Assembly: GCA_016195985.1 (NCBI GenBank)
Contig: JACPYP010000002.1
Coordinates: forward strand, 1-64,000
Direction: 5' to 3'
DNA from: Acidobacteriota bacterium
Lineage (GTDB): Bacteria > Acidobacteriota > Holophagae > Holophagales > Holophagaceae
Length of the DNA stretch: 64,000 bases
This document shows, one piece after another, positions 1 through 7,890 of this stretch. The position numbers were made by a program, and so were the translations under genes. Position 1 is the stretch's first letter. Each line of letters starts with the position of its first letter. The notes beneath the pieces are model-generated. The model ran no database searches and was not told the origin of the DNA. It was given only the letters and a program-made list of their open reading frames with translations.

Positions 1-127
1 TCGAGCGAAGCGAGGGAGCGGGAGTGAAACGATCGGGGTCAGGTCCCCGCGCAGGCCAGTGGTTTACGACCCATGAGAGGGAATAGTCCATGTCCGTGAC
101 CAAGATCCTCATTGCGAACTGCGGGGA
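1..127 (+). repeat. Direct repeat, upstream copy of the accC 5' end
   Basis: Bases 1-127 recur at 145-271 with an offset of exactly 144 and only two differences, at 87/231 and 120/264. The repeated unit contains the leader, the accC start codon and the first ten codons of accC. It may extend left of the window. Since 144 is a multiple of three, both ATG codons (90 and 234) lie in the same frame. The repeat ends in the shared string GCGGGGA. Confidence 0.95.
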
Positions 128-230
128 CGATGACCCCTCCGTGATCGAGCGAAGCGAGGGAGCGGGAGTGAAACGATCGGGGTCAGGTCCCCGCGCAGGC
201 CAGTGGTTTACGACCCATGAGAGGGAATAG
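90..230 (+). pseudogene. Truncated accC start from the duplication (46 codons)
   Basis: An ORF opens at ATG 90 in the upstream repeat copy. It encodes the first ten residues of the biotin carboxylase (MSVTKILIAN), then diverges and reads through the leader sequence to a TAG at 228-230, three bases before the accC ATG at 234. It has no recognisable domain. It looks like a by-product of the 144-bp tandem duplication. It could still be translated and couple to accC, or be an assembly artefact. Confidence 0.6.
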
Positions 231-233
231 CCC

Positions 234-1727
234 ATGTCCGTGACCAAGATCCTCATTGCGAACCGCGGGGAAATCGCGATACGCGTGATCCGCACCTGCC
301 GGGAGATGGGGATTCCCACGGTGGCGGTGTATTCGGAGGCGGATCGCGGGGCCCTGCATGTGCGCATGGCCGACGAGGCCTACTGCATCGGCCCCGCCGC
401 GGCGCGGGAAAGCTACCTGGTGCTGGAGAAGATCCTGGACGTGTGCCGGCGCAGCGGCGCCGACGCCGTGCATCCGGGCTACGGCTTCCTCTCCGAGAAC
501 GCAGAGGCCGCGAAGGCCTTCCAGGCGGCGGGCATCACCTTCATCGGGCCCCGGCCCGAGAGCATCGTGAGCATGGGCTCCAAGACCGCCGCCCGCGAAG
601 TGGCCATCGCCGCGGGCTGCCCCGTGGTGCCGGGCATTCAGGAAACCATGGCGGATGATGCCCTGCTGGAGGCCGCCACGAGGATCGGCTTCCCGGTGAT
701 GCTGAAGGCCGCCATGGGCGGCGGCGGCAAGGGCATGCGCCTGGTGCACAAGCCCGAGGAATTCACGTCCGCGCTGGCCCGGGCCCGGGGCGAGGCACTC
801 TCCTCTTTCGGCGACGACAGCGTCTACGTGGAAAAGGCCATCGTCCAGCCCCGCCACATCGAAATCCAGGTCTTTTCCGACGCACACGGCAACCACGTCT
901 ACCTGCACGAGCGCGAATGCTCAGTGCAGCGCCGCCATCAGAAGGTGATCGAGGAGGCGCCCAGCCCCCACGTCACGCCGGAGATGCGCAGGGCCATGGG
1001 CGAGGCGGCCCTGAAGGTGGCCCGCGCCGTGGACTATGTCGGCGCAGGCACCGTGGAATTCCTGGCGGATGCCGACCGCAACTTCTACTTCCTGGAGATG
1101 AACACCCGCCTGCAGGTGGAGCATCCCGTCACCGAATGGATCACGGGCCTGGACCTGGTGAAGTGGCAGATCCTGGTGGCCCGGGGCGAGAGACTCCCCA
1201 TGACGCAGCAGGAGATCCCCCTCAACGGCTGGGCCATGGAATGCCGCGTCTATGCGGAGGATCCCGACAAGAACTTCATGCCGAGCCCCGGGAAGATCAC
1301 CTTTCTGCGCACCCCCAGCGGGCGCAACGTGCGCGACGACAGCGGCGTCTATGAAGGGGCCGAGGTGCCCATGTTCTACGATCCGATGATCAGCAAGCTG
1401 AGCACCTGGGGCCCCACGCGCCTGGAGGCCATCGAGCGCATGCGCGCCGCCCTGGGCGAGTACCGCATCGGCGGCATCCGCCACAACATCGCCTTCCACG
1501 AGGCGCTCATGGAGCACGAGCCGTTCCGTGCCGGGGCCCTGCATACGGGCATGCTGGACAAGCCCTTTTGGAAACGCAAAGAACAGGGGCCCGACCTGAA
1601 ATTCGCCGTGGCCGCCGCCCTTCTGCATGAACTGGAAACCGAGCAGCGCCGCGCCACCCAGCCGGCCACCGCCACCGACGGAAAACCGGATTCCTGGAAA
1701 CACTGGGGCCGGTTCAACCGGTTATAG
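234..1727 (+). CDS. accC: Biotin carboxylase subunit of acetyl/propionyl-CoA-type carboxylase
   Basis: This protein carboxylates the biotin of the carrier protein using ATP and bicarbonate, the first half-reaction of an acyl-CoA carboxylase in the cytoplasm. The 497 residues show the N-terminal IANRGEIAIRVIR motif, the ATP-grasp glycine loop GGGGKGMR near residue 162, the HQKVIEEAPS region near 238 and EMNTRLQVEHPVTE near 290, which holds catalytic residues. It is about 45 residues longer than classical AccC, with a C-terminal tail like propionyl-CoA carboxylase alpha-type subunits. The carrier gene follows after 84 bases. No carboxyltransferase gene is visible and it may lie upstream of the window. 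The substrate (acetyl or propionyl) cannot be told from sequence. Confidence 0.95.
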   Translation: MSVTKILIANRGEIAIRVIRTCREMGIPTVAVYSEADRGALHVRMADEAYCIGPAAARESYLVLEKILDVCRRSGADAVHPGYGFLSENAEAAKAFQAAGITFIGPRPESIVSMGSKTAAREVAIAAGCPVVPGIQETMADDALLEAATRIGFPVMLKAAMGGGGKGMRLVHKPEEFTSALARARGEALSSFGDDSVYVEKAIVQPRHIEIQVFSDAHGNHVYLHERECSVQRRHQKVIEEAPSPHVTPEMRRAMGEAALKVARAVDYVGAGTVEFLADADRNFYFLEMNTRLQVEHPVTEWITGLDLVKWQILVARGERLPMTQQEIPLNGWAMECRVYAEDPDKNFMPSPGKITFLRTPSGRNVRDDSGVYEGAEVPMFYDPMISKLSTWGPTRLEAIERMRAALGEYRIGGIRHNIAFHEALMEHEPFRAGALHTGMLDKPFWKRKEQGPDLKFAVAAALLHELETEQRRATQPATATDGKPDSWKHWGRFNRL

Positions 1728-1811
1728 GGAGAGACGCGTGAGCATGAAGCAGGAGCGAAGAGCCACCGTGCCACAGGCGCGGCCCGAAGGGCGCCGCACA
1801 GGAGGTGCGGC

Positions 1812-2336
1812 GTGAAACGCACCATCATCCTCGGAAAAGAAACCCTGGACGTGGAACTGATCCACCAGGACGGCGTCACGACGCTGGTCTGGGAAGGACT
1901 GAGGCAGGCCATCGACATCCTCGAACTCGAACCCGGCTGCTATTCCATCCTGCTGGAAGGCCGTTCGGTGGAAGTGAGGCTGGATGCGGCCAAGTCGCCG
2001 GATCCTGAAGCCCATGCCTATCGCGCCATGCTCTATGACGGTTCCTACGAGTTCGCCCTGGTGGATCCACGCCGCTCCCTGCTGGCGGGTTCCGGCGGCG
2101 CCGGCGCGGGAGGCGGCGTGCTGTTGTCTCCCATGCCCGGCAAGATCGTGAAGCTCCTGGTGAAGCCTGGCGATGTCGTCCAGGAAGGCCAGACCCTCCT
2201 CGTCATGGAGGCGATGAAGATGCAGAACGAACTGAAGACCAGCACCGCCGGAACCGTGGCGACCGTGCATGTGCAGGAGGGCGCCACGGTGGAAACGGGG
2301 GCGGCGCTGATCACGGTGGTGGCGCCCGGGGCTTGA
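1812..2336 (+). CDS. accB: Biotin carboxyl carrier protein of acyl-CoA carboxylase
   Basis: This 174-residue carrier shuttles carboxybiotin between the carboxylase and carboxyltransferase. The biotinylation motif VMEAMKMQ places the biotin on Lys136 within a C-terminal biotinyl/lipoyl domain (about 100-172). The N-terminal 95 residues match the unique region of acyl-CoA-carboxylase carriers rather than E. coli AccB. A Gly/Ala-rich hinge lies near residues 92-102. The start is GTG at 1812, preceded by AGGAGG six bases upstream. The last 40 codons, beginning at the biotinyl-lysine codon, are duplicated downstream at 2375-2499. Confidence 0.92.
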   Translation: MKRTIILGKETLDVELIHQDGVTTLVWEGLRQAIDILELEPGCYSILLEGRSVEVRLDAAKSPDPEAHAYRAMLYDGSYEFALVDPRRSLLAGSGGAGAGGGVLLSPMPGKIVKLLVKPGDVVQEGQTLLVMEAMKMQNELKTSTAGTVATVHVQEGATVETGAALITVVAPGA

Positions 2337-2374
2337 AGCATGAGGCCTCGCGTATCGCCGGAGGCGATGCCGAG

Positions 2375-2499
2375 AAGATGCAGAACGAGCTGAAGACCAG
2401 CACCGCCGGAACCGTGGCGACCGTGCATGTGCAGGAGGGCGCCACGGTGGAAACGGGGGCGGCGCTGATCACGGTGGTGGCGCCCGGGGCTTGAAGCAT
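2375..2499 (+). pseudogene. Duplicated 3' end of accB
   Basis: Bases 2375-2499 repeat 2217-2341 with one substitution (offset 158). They carry the accB sequence from the biotinyl-lysine codon through the TGA stop. The nine bases GAGGCGATG also precede both copies, at 2208 and 2361, but five extra bases interrupt the second copy. There is no start codon or ribosome-binding site, so this is a remnant or a recombination scar. Confidence 0.9.
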
Positions 2500-2766
2500 C
2501 GGGCCCTGAGCGTCGCCCGAATTCCCATGGCCGGTAGGCCGACTCCTCGATGGATGAAAAATCCGGCCGCTCCGTGCCCCGGCGCGCCTTGGTCGATTCA
2601 CCGCGATAGACCGAAAGAACTATCGAAAATGTCCCATCGCAAGTGAGCAGTGGCGTGATGTATGTAAGAAAGTCTGAGGGTTAAAATCAGGGTTTTCCAT
2701 TGATGCTATTCGAGGCCGATGGCTAGCATTGGGCCAGGGATCACCCCCCCTTCAAGGAGAACCGAC
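2500..2766. other. Intergenic region between the accB remnant and ompA
   Basis: About 270 bases with no credible ORF. Base composition drops in GC after about 2590 (runs such as GAAAGAAC, GTTAAAATC), as expected for a promoter region. Apart from the candidate ompA promoter near 2700-2729, I see no repeat or RNA structure. Confidence 0.6.
2700..2729 (+). promoter_or_regulatory. Candidate sigma70-type promoter of ompA
   Basis: TTGATG (2700-2705) and TAGCAT (2724-2729) are separated by 18 bases. They would give a start near 2736, about 30 bases before the ompA ATG and upstream of the AAGGAGA ribosome-binding site at 2753. Each hexamer matches only four of six consensus positions. Confidence 0.35.
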
Positions 2767-3906
2767 ATGAAGAAAATCCTGATGTTCCTGGTCGCTGGAA
2801 CCGCGATCACCCTCTCGGCCCAGGAGGGCACGGCCTGGGTGGCCGGACACCTGGGACAGACCCTCTTCGAGAGCAAGACCAACCTCAAGGATCAGATGCA
2901 CTACGGCCTCGGCGCGGGGCACTGGTACACGGACCGCTGGGGCCTGGATCTCCGCGCCCTCCGCAGCGATCTCGATCTGGATCAGAACCCCCTCAAGGTC
3001 GGCACGGGCAAGGAAACCCACCTGCTGGCCTCGGGCTTGTTCAACTTCCGCCCCGGTGCCGAGAACTGGTACCCCTACCTGGCCGCCGGCCTGGGCGGCA
3101 CCAACGTGGGCTCGCCCTACTCCGGCAAGTCCGAGGGCACCACGCGCCTCAACTATCACGGCGGACTGGGCATCATGGGCCGCCCCGCTGAAAACGTGCT
3201 GCTGGATGTGAGCGCCAAGGCCGTCCGCGTGAACCTGCCCACCGCCCGCACCGAGTACCTGGCCACCGTGGGCCTCGGCTACACCTGGGGCGGGATCAAG
3301 AAGGCCGCTCCCGCGCCTGCTCCTGCCCCGGAACCGCCGCCGGCCCCCGCTCCTGAGCCCAAGCCCGAACCGAAGCCGGAGCCCGTGGTGGCGCCTCCTC
3401 CGCCGCCCCCCGCTCCCGAGCCCGTGGTGGAAGTCGCCAAGCCCGTGCCGCCTCCCGCGAAGATCGTGCTGGACGAGGCCGTGCTTCACTTCGCCAACGG
3501 CAAAGCGGACCTGGGTCCCGACGCCACCGCCGCCATCCAGAAGGTCGCGGATGGCCTGAAGGCCTACCCGGGCGACTACAGCCTGGAAGTCAGCGGCCAC
3601 ACCTCCTCCGTGGGCGGCAAGGCCCTGAACAAGGCCCTGTCCAAGCGCCGCGCCGATGCCGTGGCCAAGGTACTGGTGGAGGCAGGCATCCCCGCCGCCA
3701 AGGTGAGCACCGTGGGCGCCGGCTCCGACAAGCCCCTGGGCGATAACGCCACCAAGGAGGGCCAGGCCAAGAACCGCCGCGTGGAGATCGACGTGAAGGT
3801 CAGCGACGGCAAGGCTGAGGTCCGCAAGACCGAAACCGACATCGTGGGCGCCACCCTTCCGGCCCCTTCGCCGCACAAGCCCTTGAAGAAGAAGGCCGGC
3901 AAGTAG
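2767..3906 (+). CDS. ompA: OmpA-family outer membrane protein
   Basis: A secreted beta-barrel protein that anchors the outer membrane to peptidoglycan. Residues 1-18 form a signal peptide (MKKILMFLVAGTAITLSA). Residues about 25-175 resemble an eight-strand OmpA barrel with alternating aromatic strands. A proline-rich linker of AP, EP and PKPEP repeats spans about 178-230. The C-terminal OmpA peptidoglycan-binding domain (about 232-350) ends with the typical NRRVEIDV segment. I chose the ATG at 2767 because it follows AAGGAGA at normal spacing and begins the signal peptide; an upstream in-frame ATG at 2719 lacks both. A strong terminator follows the gene. Confidence 0.9.
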   Translation: MKKILMFLVAGTAITLSAQEGTAWVAGHLGQTLFESKTNLKDQMHYGLGAGHWYTDRWGLDLRALRSDLDLDQNPLKVGTGKETHLLASGLFNFRPGAENWYPYLAAGLGGTNVGSPYSGKSEGTTRLNYHGGLGIMGRPAENVLLDVSAKAVRVNLPTARTEYLATVGLGYTWGGIKKAAPAPAPAPEPPPAPAPEPKPEPKPEPVVAPPPPPPAPEPVVEVAKPVPPPAKIVLDEAVLHFANGKADLGPDATAAIQKVADGLKAYPGDYSLEVSGHTSSVGGKALNKALSKRRADAVAKVLVEAGIPAAKVSTVGAGSDKPLGDNATKEGQAKNRRVEIDVKVSDGKAEVRKTETDIVGATLPAPSPHKPLKKKAGK

Positions 3907-3922
3907 CATCCGGGTTACATTG

Positions 3923-3955
3923 GCCGGCGGGGGCCTGAAGCCTCCGCCGGCTTTT
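3923..3955 (+). terminator. Rho-independent terminator after ompA
   Basis: A 12-bp stem (3923-3934 with 3940-3951, one G-U pair) closes a CTGAA loop and is followed by TTTT. It lies 17 bases past the ompA stop and ends 23 bases before mscL. Confidence 0.85.
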
Positions 3956-3977
3956 GACTGATTCCACTGGAGCGCCC

Positions 3978-4373
3978 ATGTCTCTGAAAGACGAGTTCAA
4001 GGCATTCATCATGAAGGGCAACGTCATCGACCTGGCCGTGGCCGTGGTCGTGGGCGGAGCCTTCGGGAAAATCGTGACGGCCTTCGTGGACGGCATCGTC
4101 ATGCCGTTGGTCAGCTACGTGCTGCCCGCGAACATCAAATGGGAGGAGTGGGTGCTGGGCAAGTTCCGGATCGGCGCCGTGCTCGGGGCCACCGTGAACT
4201 TCTTGATCATCGCCCTGGTGATCTTCCTGGTGCTGGTCAAGCTGCTGGAAAAGGTCACGAAGAGGAAGGAGGACGTGCCGCTGGCGGCCTCCAACACCAA
4301 GGAATGCCCCGCCTGCCTCGAACCGGTGCCGCTGAAGGCCACCCGCTGCAAGCACTGCACCAGCCAGCTCTGA
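3978..4373 (+). CDS. mscL: Large-conductance mechanosensitive channel with C-terminal zinc ribbon
   Basis: MscL opens under membrane tension to release solutes during hypo-osmotic shock. The 131-residue protein keeps the family core: an N-terminal amphipathic helix, TM1 about residues 17-40 with the glycine-rich pore segment AVAVVVGGAFGKIV, and TM2 about 68-90. Instead of ending in the usual charged bundle, it has a CPAC(x11)CKHC motif (residues about 110-128), a likely zinc ribbon. The start at 3978 begins the canonical MSLKDEFKAFIMKGN. An eight-codon upstream extension is possible but overlaps the ompA terminator. Confidence 0.92.
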   Translation: MSLKDEFKAFIMKGNVIDLAVAVVVGGAFGKIVTAFVDGIVMPLVSYVLPANIKWEEWVLGKFRIGAVLGATVNFLIIALVIFLVLVKLLEKVTKRKEDVPLAASNTKECPACLEPVPLKATRCKHCTSQL

Positions 4374-4383
4374 GGGGGGCGGT

Positions 4384-4411
4384 CCTCAGTCTTCAGTCCT
4401 CAGTCTTCAGT
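4384..4411 (+). repeat. Perfect 14-bp tandem duplication
   Basis: CCTCAGTCTTCAGT occurs twice in direct succession (4384-4397 and 4398-4411) just after mscL. The sequence is less GC-rich than its surroundings. No gene or hairpin is associated with it. Confidence 0.85.
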
Positions 4412-4547
4412 TACTGCCCGTTGGCGGCCCTGGGCCGCCAAGCCATTTGGGCCCGTCCCTTTCGCTTGTGACAGGCCATCCGGCATGGTGAACTGGAGGC
4501 TCAACCCCGGGGCGCTTGGGTGCGCCCCCCGACGCACGAGGGCGCCG

Positions 4548-7334
4548 ATGAGCGAGCAAGCTCCGGTTAAAAAGTACTCTGTTTTCCTTCCCAAGACCGA
4601 CTTCCCCATGAAGGCGGACCTGCCCCAGCGCGAGCCCAAGCGGCTGGAACGCTGGAAGGCCGAAGGCCTGTACCGCCGCATCGAAGCCAAGCGCCAGGCG
4701 GACAACGCCGCCGGGAAGGGCAAGGGCCGCGAGGTGCTGCACGACGGCCCGCCCTACGCCAACGGCGCCATCCACATGGGCCACGCGCTCAACAAGATCC
4801 TCAAGGACGTGGTGGTGAAGTCCCGCTGGATGGAAGGCTACGAATCGCCCTACGTGCCCGGCTGGGACTGCCACGGCCTGCCCATCGAGCATGCGGTGGA
4901 AAAGGACCTGGGCCCCAAGCGCCGCGAGATGAGCCGCGCGGATTTCCTGCAGCGCTGCCGCGCCTATGCCCAGAAGTGGATCGATACCCAGCGCACGGCC
5001 TTCCAGCGTCTGGGCGTGCTGGGCGCCTGGGAGCAGCCCTACGTGACCATGGATCCCGGCTATGAAGCCGAGACCGTGCGCCACCTGGCCAAGCTCTTCG
5101 AAAGCGGCAGCGTCACCCGCAAGCTGAAGGTTGTCCACTGGAGCTACGGCGCCCGCACCGCCCTGGCCGAGGCCGAGGTCGAATACGCCGACAAGACCAG
5201 CCCCGCCATCACGGTGGCCTTCCCCGTGACGGATGCCGAGGCCCGGCGCCTGGAGCTGCCTACTCCGCTCTTCGTGCCCATCTGGACCACCACGCCCTGG
5301 ACCCTGCCCAGCAACAAGGCCGTGGCCATGCATCCCGATCTGGAATACGCGGTGGTGCGCGCCCATGTGGGCGATGTGGACAAGCACTACGTGGTGGCCG
5401 TGACGCTCCGCGAAGATTTCTCGAAGAAGCTGGGCGCGGAGCTGCACACCGTCGAGATCCGCAAGGGCAAGGAGTTCCAGACCCTCGTGGCCCGCCATCC
5501 CTGGATCGACCGGGAAAGCCCCGTCCTGCTGGGCGACCACGTCACCGCCGACACCGGCACGGGCCTTGTGCACACGGCGCCCGATCACGGCGTGGACGAC
5601 TTCAACCTGGCCCACCACCTGGGTCTGCTCCAGCTCGTGGGGCCCGACGGCAAGTTCCTGCCTGCGGTGAACGACCCTGAGTTTGAGGGCAGGAACATCT
5701 TCGACTGCAATCCCCTGGTGGTCGAGCGCCTCCGCAGGGAAGGGCGCCTCCTCCACGAGGAGAGCCTCTTCCACAGCTATCCCCACTGCTGGCGCACCAA
5801 GACGCCCATCCTCTTCCGCGCCACCGAGCAGTGGTTCATCACCATGGATACGGAGCTGGCGGGCAAGGGCCGCAGCCTGCGCGAGCTGGGCATCGACGGC
5901 GTCGAGCAGACGCAGTGGGTGCCCGCCCAGGGCCAGAACCGCATCCACGCCATGATCGAGGGCCGCCCCGACTGGTGTATCAGCCGCCAGCGCGCCTGGG
6001 GCACGCCCATCACCGTGCTGCGCTGCGAGGCCTGCGGCGAGCCCCTGGTGGACAAGAGCATCTTCGAAAAGGCCGCCGCGGCCATCGAAAAGGGCGGCAT
6101 CGAAGCCTGGTCCGAGCTGCCCGTCGAGGGCCTGATTCCCGCCGGGGCCCGCTGCCGCTGCGGCGGCACGGCCTTCCAGAAAGAGACGGACATCCTCGAC
6201 GTGTGGATCGATTCCGGCGTGAGCGCCTCGGTGGTGTGCGAGTCGCACCCGGAACTGAAGCGCCCGGATTACGGCCAGTTCATCTACCTGGAAGGCTCGG
6301 ATCAGCACCGCGGCTGGTTCCACAGCTCGCTGCTGTTCAACCTCGCCGCCACGGGGACCAAGCCCTACAAGCAGGTGGTGACCCACGGCTTCGTGCTGGA
6401 CGGCAAGGGGCAGAAGATGTCCAAGAGCCTGGGCAACGTCATCACGCCGGAGGAAATCCTCAAGACCCTGGGCGCCGACATCCTGCGCTGGTGGGCCGCC
6501 TCCTGCGACTACAGCGAGGACATCCGCATCTCCAAGGAGATCCTCGACCGCAGCGCCGACGCCTACCGGAAGATCCGCAACACCCTGCGCTTCCTGCTGG
6601 GCGCCCTCGCGGATTTTGACCCCGCGAAGGACGCCGTGCCGGCCGCGGAGCTGGCGCCCCTGGACCGCTGGGTGCTGGCCGCCTTCGGCCGGACCACCCA
6701 GGAAGCCCGGGACGCCTACACGCGCTTCGAGTTCCACCGCGCCACCCAGGCCCTTCACGGCTTCTGCCAGCTGGAGCTGTCCAGCCGCTACTTCGAGATC
6801 ATCAAGGACCGCCTCTACTGCGACGCGCTGGATTCGGCCCGCCGCCGCAGCTGCCGCGCCACCTGCTGGGAACTGGCCAAGGGCCTTTGCGCCCTGCTGG
6901 CTCCCGTGATGAGTTTCACGGCGGACGAGGCCTGGGAGCAGATCCCAGGCTGCACGGGCAGCGTCCATGAACAGAGGTTCCCGGAAAGGGAGGCCGCGCC
7001 GTTGGACGCCACGTGGGAAAAGCTGTGGGAGGTCCGCGAAACCGTGCAGGCCGCCATGGAGCCCCACCGCGCCGCCAAGACCATCGGCACCAGCTTGGAC
7101 GCCCAGGTATCCCTGGCCCTGCCCAGCGCCGAAGCCGCCGCGCTCGCCGCCCTCGGAGAATCCTTGGAGGAGCTGCTGGTGGTATCCGGGCTGTCGGTGG
7201 CGGATGGGGAAAGGGCCGTGGCCGTTTCCACCCACGAGGGACAGAAATGCCCCCGCTGCTGGAACCACAAGGGAGGCCACGGGCAGGGCGAGGATGAAGC
7301 CCTCTGCGTCCGCTGCGCCTCGGTGGTGGCCTAG
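4548..7334 (+). CDS. ileS: Isoleucine--tRNA ligase
   Basis: Charges tRNA-Ile with isoleucine and edits misactivated valine. The 928-residue class I synthetase shows PYANGAIHMGHALNK (HIGH-type motif near residue 76), an editing domain (about 190-400), WCISRQRAWGTPI, the KMSKS motif (QKMSKSLGN near 622) and a C-terminal zinc finger CPRCWNHKGG...LCVRC. The N-terminal extension from 4485 is not conserved, so I take MSEQAPVKKY at 4548, although the ribosome-binding site is weak. The stop overlaps the GTG of lspA by one base. The preceding GGGGCGC/GCGCCCC hairpin (4509-4528) lacks T-box features. Confidence 0.96.
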   Translation: MSEQAPVKKYSVFLPKTDFPMKADLPQREPKRLERWKAEGLYRRIEAKRQADNAAGKGKGREVLHDGPPYANGAIHMGHALNKILKDVVVKSRWMEGYESPYVPGWDCHGLPIEHAVEKDLGPKRREMSRADFLQRCRAYAQKWIDTQRTAFQRLGVLGAWEQPYVTMDPGYEAETVRHLAKLFESGSVTRKLKVVHWSYGARTALAEAEVEYADKTSPAITVAFPVTDAEARRLELPTPLFVPIWTTTPWTLPSNKAVAMHPDLEYAVVRAHVGDVDKHYVVAVTLREDFSKKLGAELHTVEIRKGKEFQTLVARHPWIDRESPVLLGDHVTADTGTGLVHTAPDHGVDDFNLAHHLGLLQLVGPDGKFLPAVNDPEFEGRNIFDCNPLVVERLRREGRLLHEESLFHSYPHCWRTKTPILFRATEQWFITMDTELAGKGRSLRELGIDGVEQTQWVPAQGQNRIHAMIEGRPDWCISRQRAWGTPITVLRCEACGEPLVDKSIFEKAAAAIEKGGIEAWSELPVEGLIPAGARCRCGGTAFQKETDILDVWIDSGVSASVVCESHPELKRPDYGQFIYLEGSDQHRGWFHSSLLFNLAATGTKPYKQVVTHGFVLDGKGQKMSKSLGNVITPEEILKTLGADILRWWAASCDYSEDIRISKEILDRSADAYRKIRNTLRFLLGALADFDPAKDAVPAAELAPLDRWVLAAFGRTTQEARDAYTRFEFHRATQALHGFCQLELSSRYFEIIKDRLYCDALDSARRRSCRATCWELAKGLCALLAPVMSFTADEAWEQIPGCTGSVHEQRFPEREAAPLDATWEKLWEVRETVQAAMEPHRAAKTIGTSLDAQVSLALPSAEAAALAALGESLEELLVVSGLSVADGERAVAVSTHEGQKCPRCWNHKGGHGQGEDEALCVRCASVVA

Positions 7335-7825
7335 TGCGCCGTCTGCCCTGGCTCCTCCTTCCCGCCGGCATCCTGGCGGCGGATCTGGCCTCCAAGGCCT
7401 GGATCGTGGCCACGCTGGCGGAAGGTGAATCCCGCGCGGTCATCGACGGGTTCTTCCACCTGACCCTGGGCTACAACCGGGGGGCCATTTTCGGCAGCCT
7501 CTACTGGATTCCCGCCAAGGTGCGGTTCGCCCTCTTCGCCCTGGCGGGCCTGGTGGCGCTCCTCTATTTCGGGAAGCTCTTCCTGGAGGAGAAAACCTCC
7601 ACCTGGGACCGCGTGGCTCTGGGCAGCATCCTGGGCGGCGCCCTGGGCAACGGCATCGACCGCATCCTCCGCGGCGGGGTCGTGGACTTCCTGGATTTCG
7701 CCTTCGGCAGCTGGCACTACTGGAGCTTCAACTTGGCCGACAGCTTCATCCTTTGCGGGGCGATCCTCTACGGGGCCCGCATGCTGCTGGCGGCGAGGGT
7801 TGAGCCACCGACGAAAGAAAGCTGA
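7334..7825 (+). CDS. lspA: Lipoprotein signal peptidase
   Basis: The inner-membrane aspartic protease that removes signal peptides from diacylglyceryl prolipoproteins. The 163 residues form four membrane helices and hold the conserved blocks YNRGAIFG, GALGNGIDR (catalytic Asp109) and FNLADSFI (catalytic Asp136). The GTG start at 7334 uses the last base of the ileS stop codon, so translation is coupled. The ileS-lspA order is widely conserved. Confidence 0.95.
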   Translation: MRRLPWLLLPAGILAADLASKAWIVATLAEGESRAVIDGFFHLTLGYNRGAIFGSLYWIPAKVRFALFALAGLVALLYFGKLFLEEKTSTWDRVALGSILGGALGNGIDRILRGGVVDFLDFAFGSWHYWSFNLADSFILCGAILYGARMLLAARVEPPTKES

Positions 7826-7830
7826 CTTCC

Positions 7831-7884
7831 GCCACGGATAAACACGGATAAAGCCTCGGGTCCGTATCTGTGTTCATCTGTGGC
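7831..7884. repeat. Imperfect palindromic intergenic repeat (CACGGATAAA type)
   Basis: The arms 7831-7849 and 7866-7884 pair over 19 positions with two G-U wobbles and one mismatch, and each arm repeats a ten-base unit (cacggataaa; atctgtgttc). It fills the gap between the convergent lspA and DUF1028 genes, so it may serve as a bidirectional transcription stop. Similar atccgtgttcatccgtgg palindromes are familiar from other GC-rich genomes (recollection, not searched). Confidence 0.8.
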
Positions 7885-7890
7885 TGATCA

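Noticed and set aside
2311-2601. 96-codon minus-strand frame over the accB remnant
   Set aside because: It arises only because the accB antisense sequence is duplicated and has no start signal.
4509-4528. GC-rich hairpin upstream of ileS as a T-box or attenuator
   Set aside because: No T-box sequence, no specifier loop and no following U tract; the synthetase leader is too short.
4407-7280. 957-codon minus-strand frame opposite ileS
   Set aside because: It lies almost wholly antisense to a strongly conserved synthetase. It is a long open frame produced by high GC content and has no domain.
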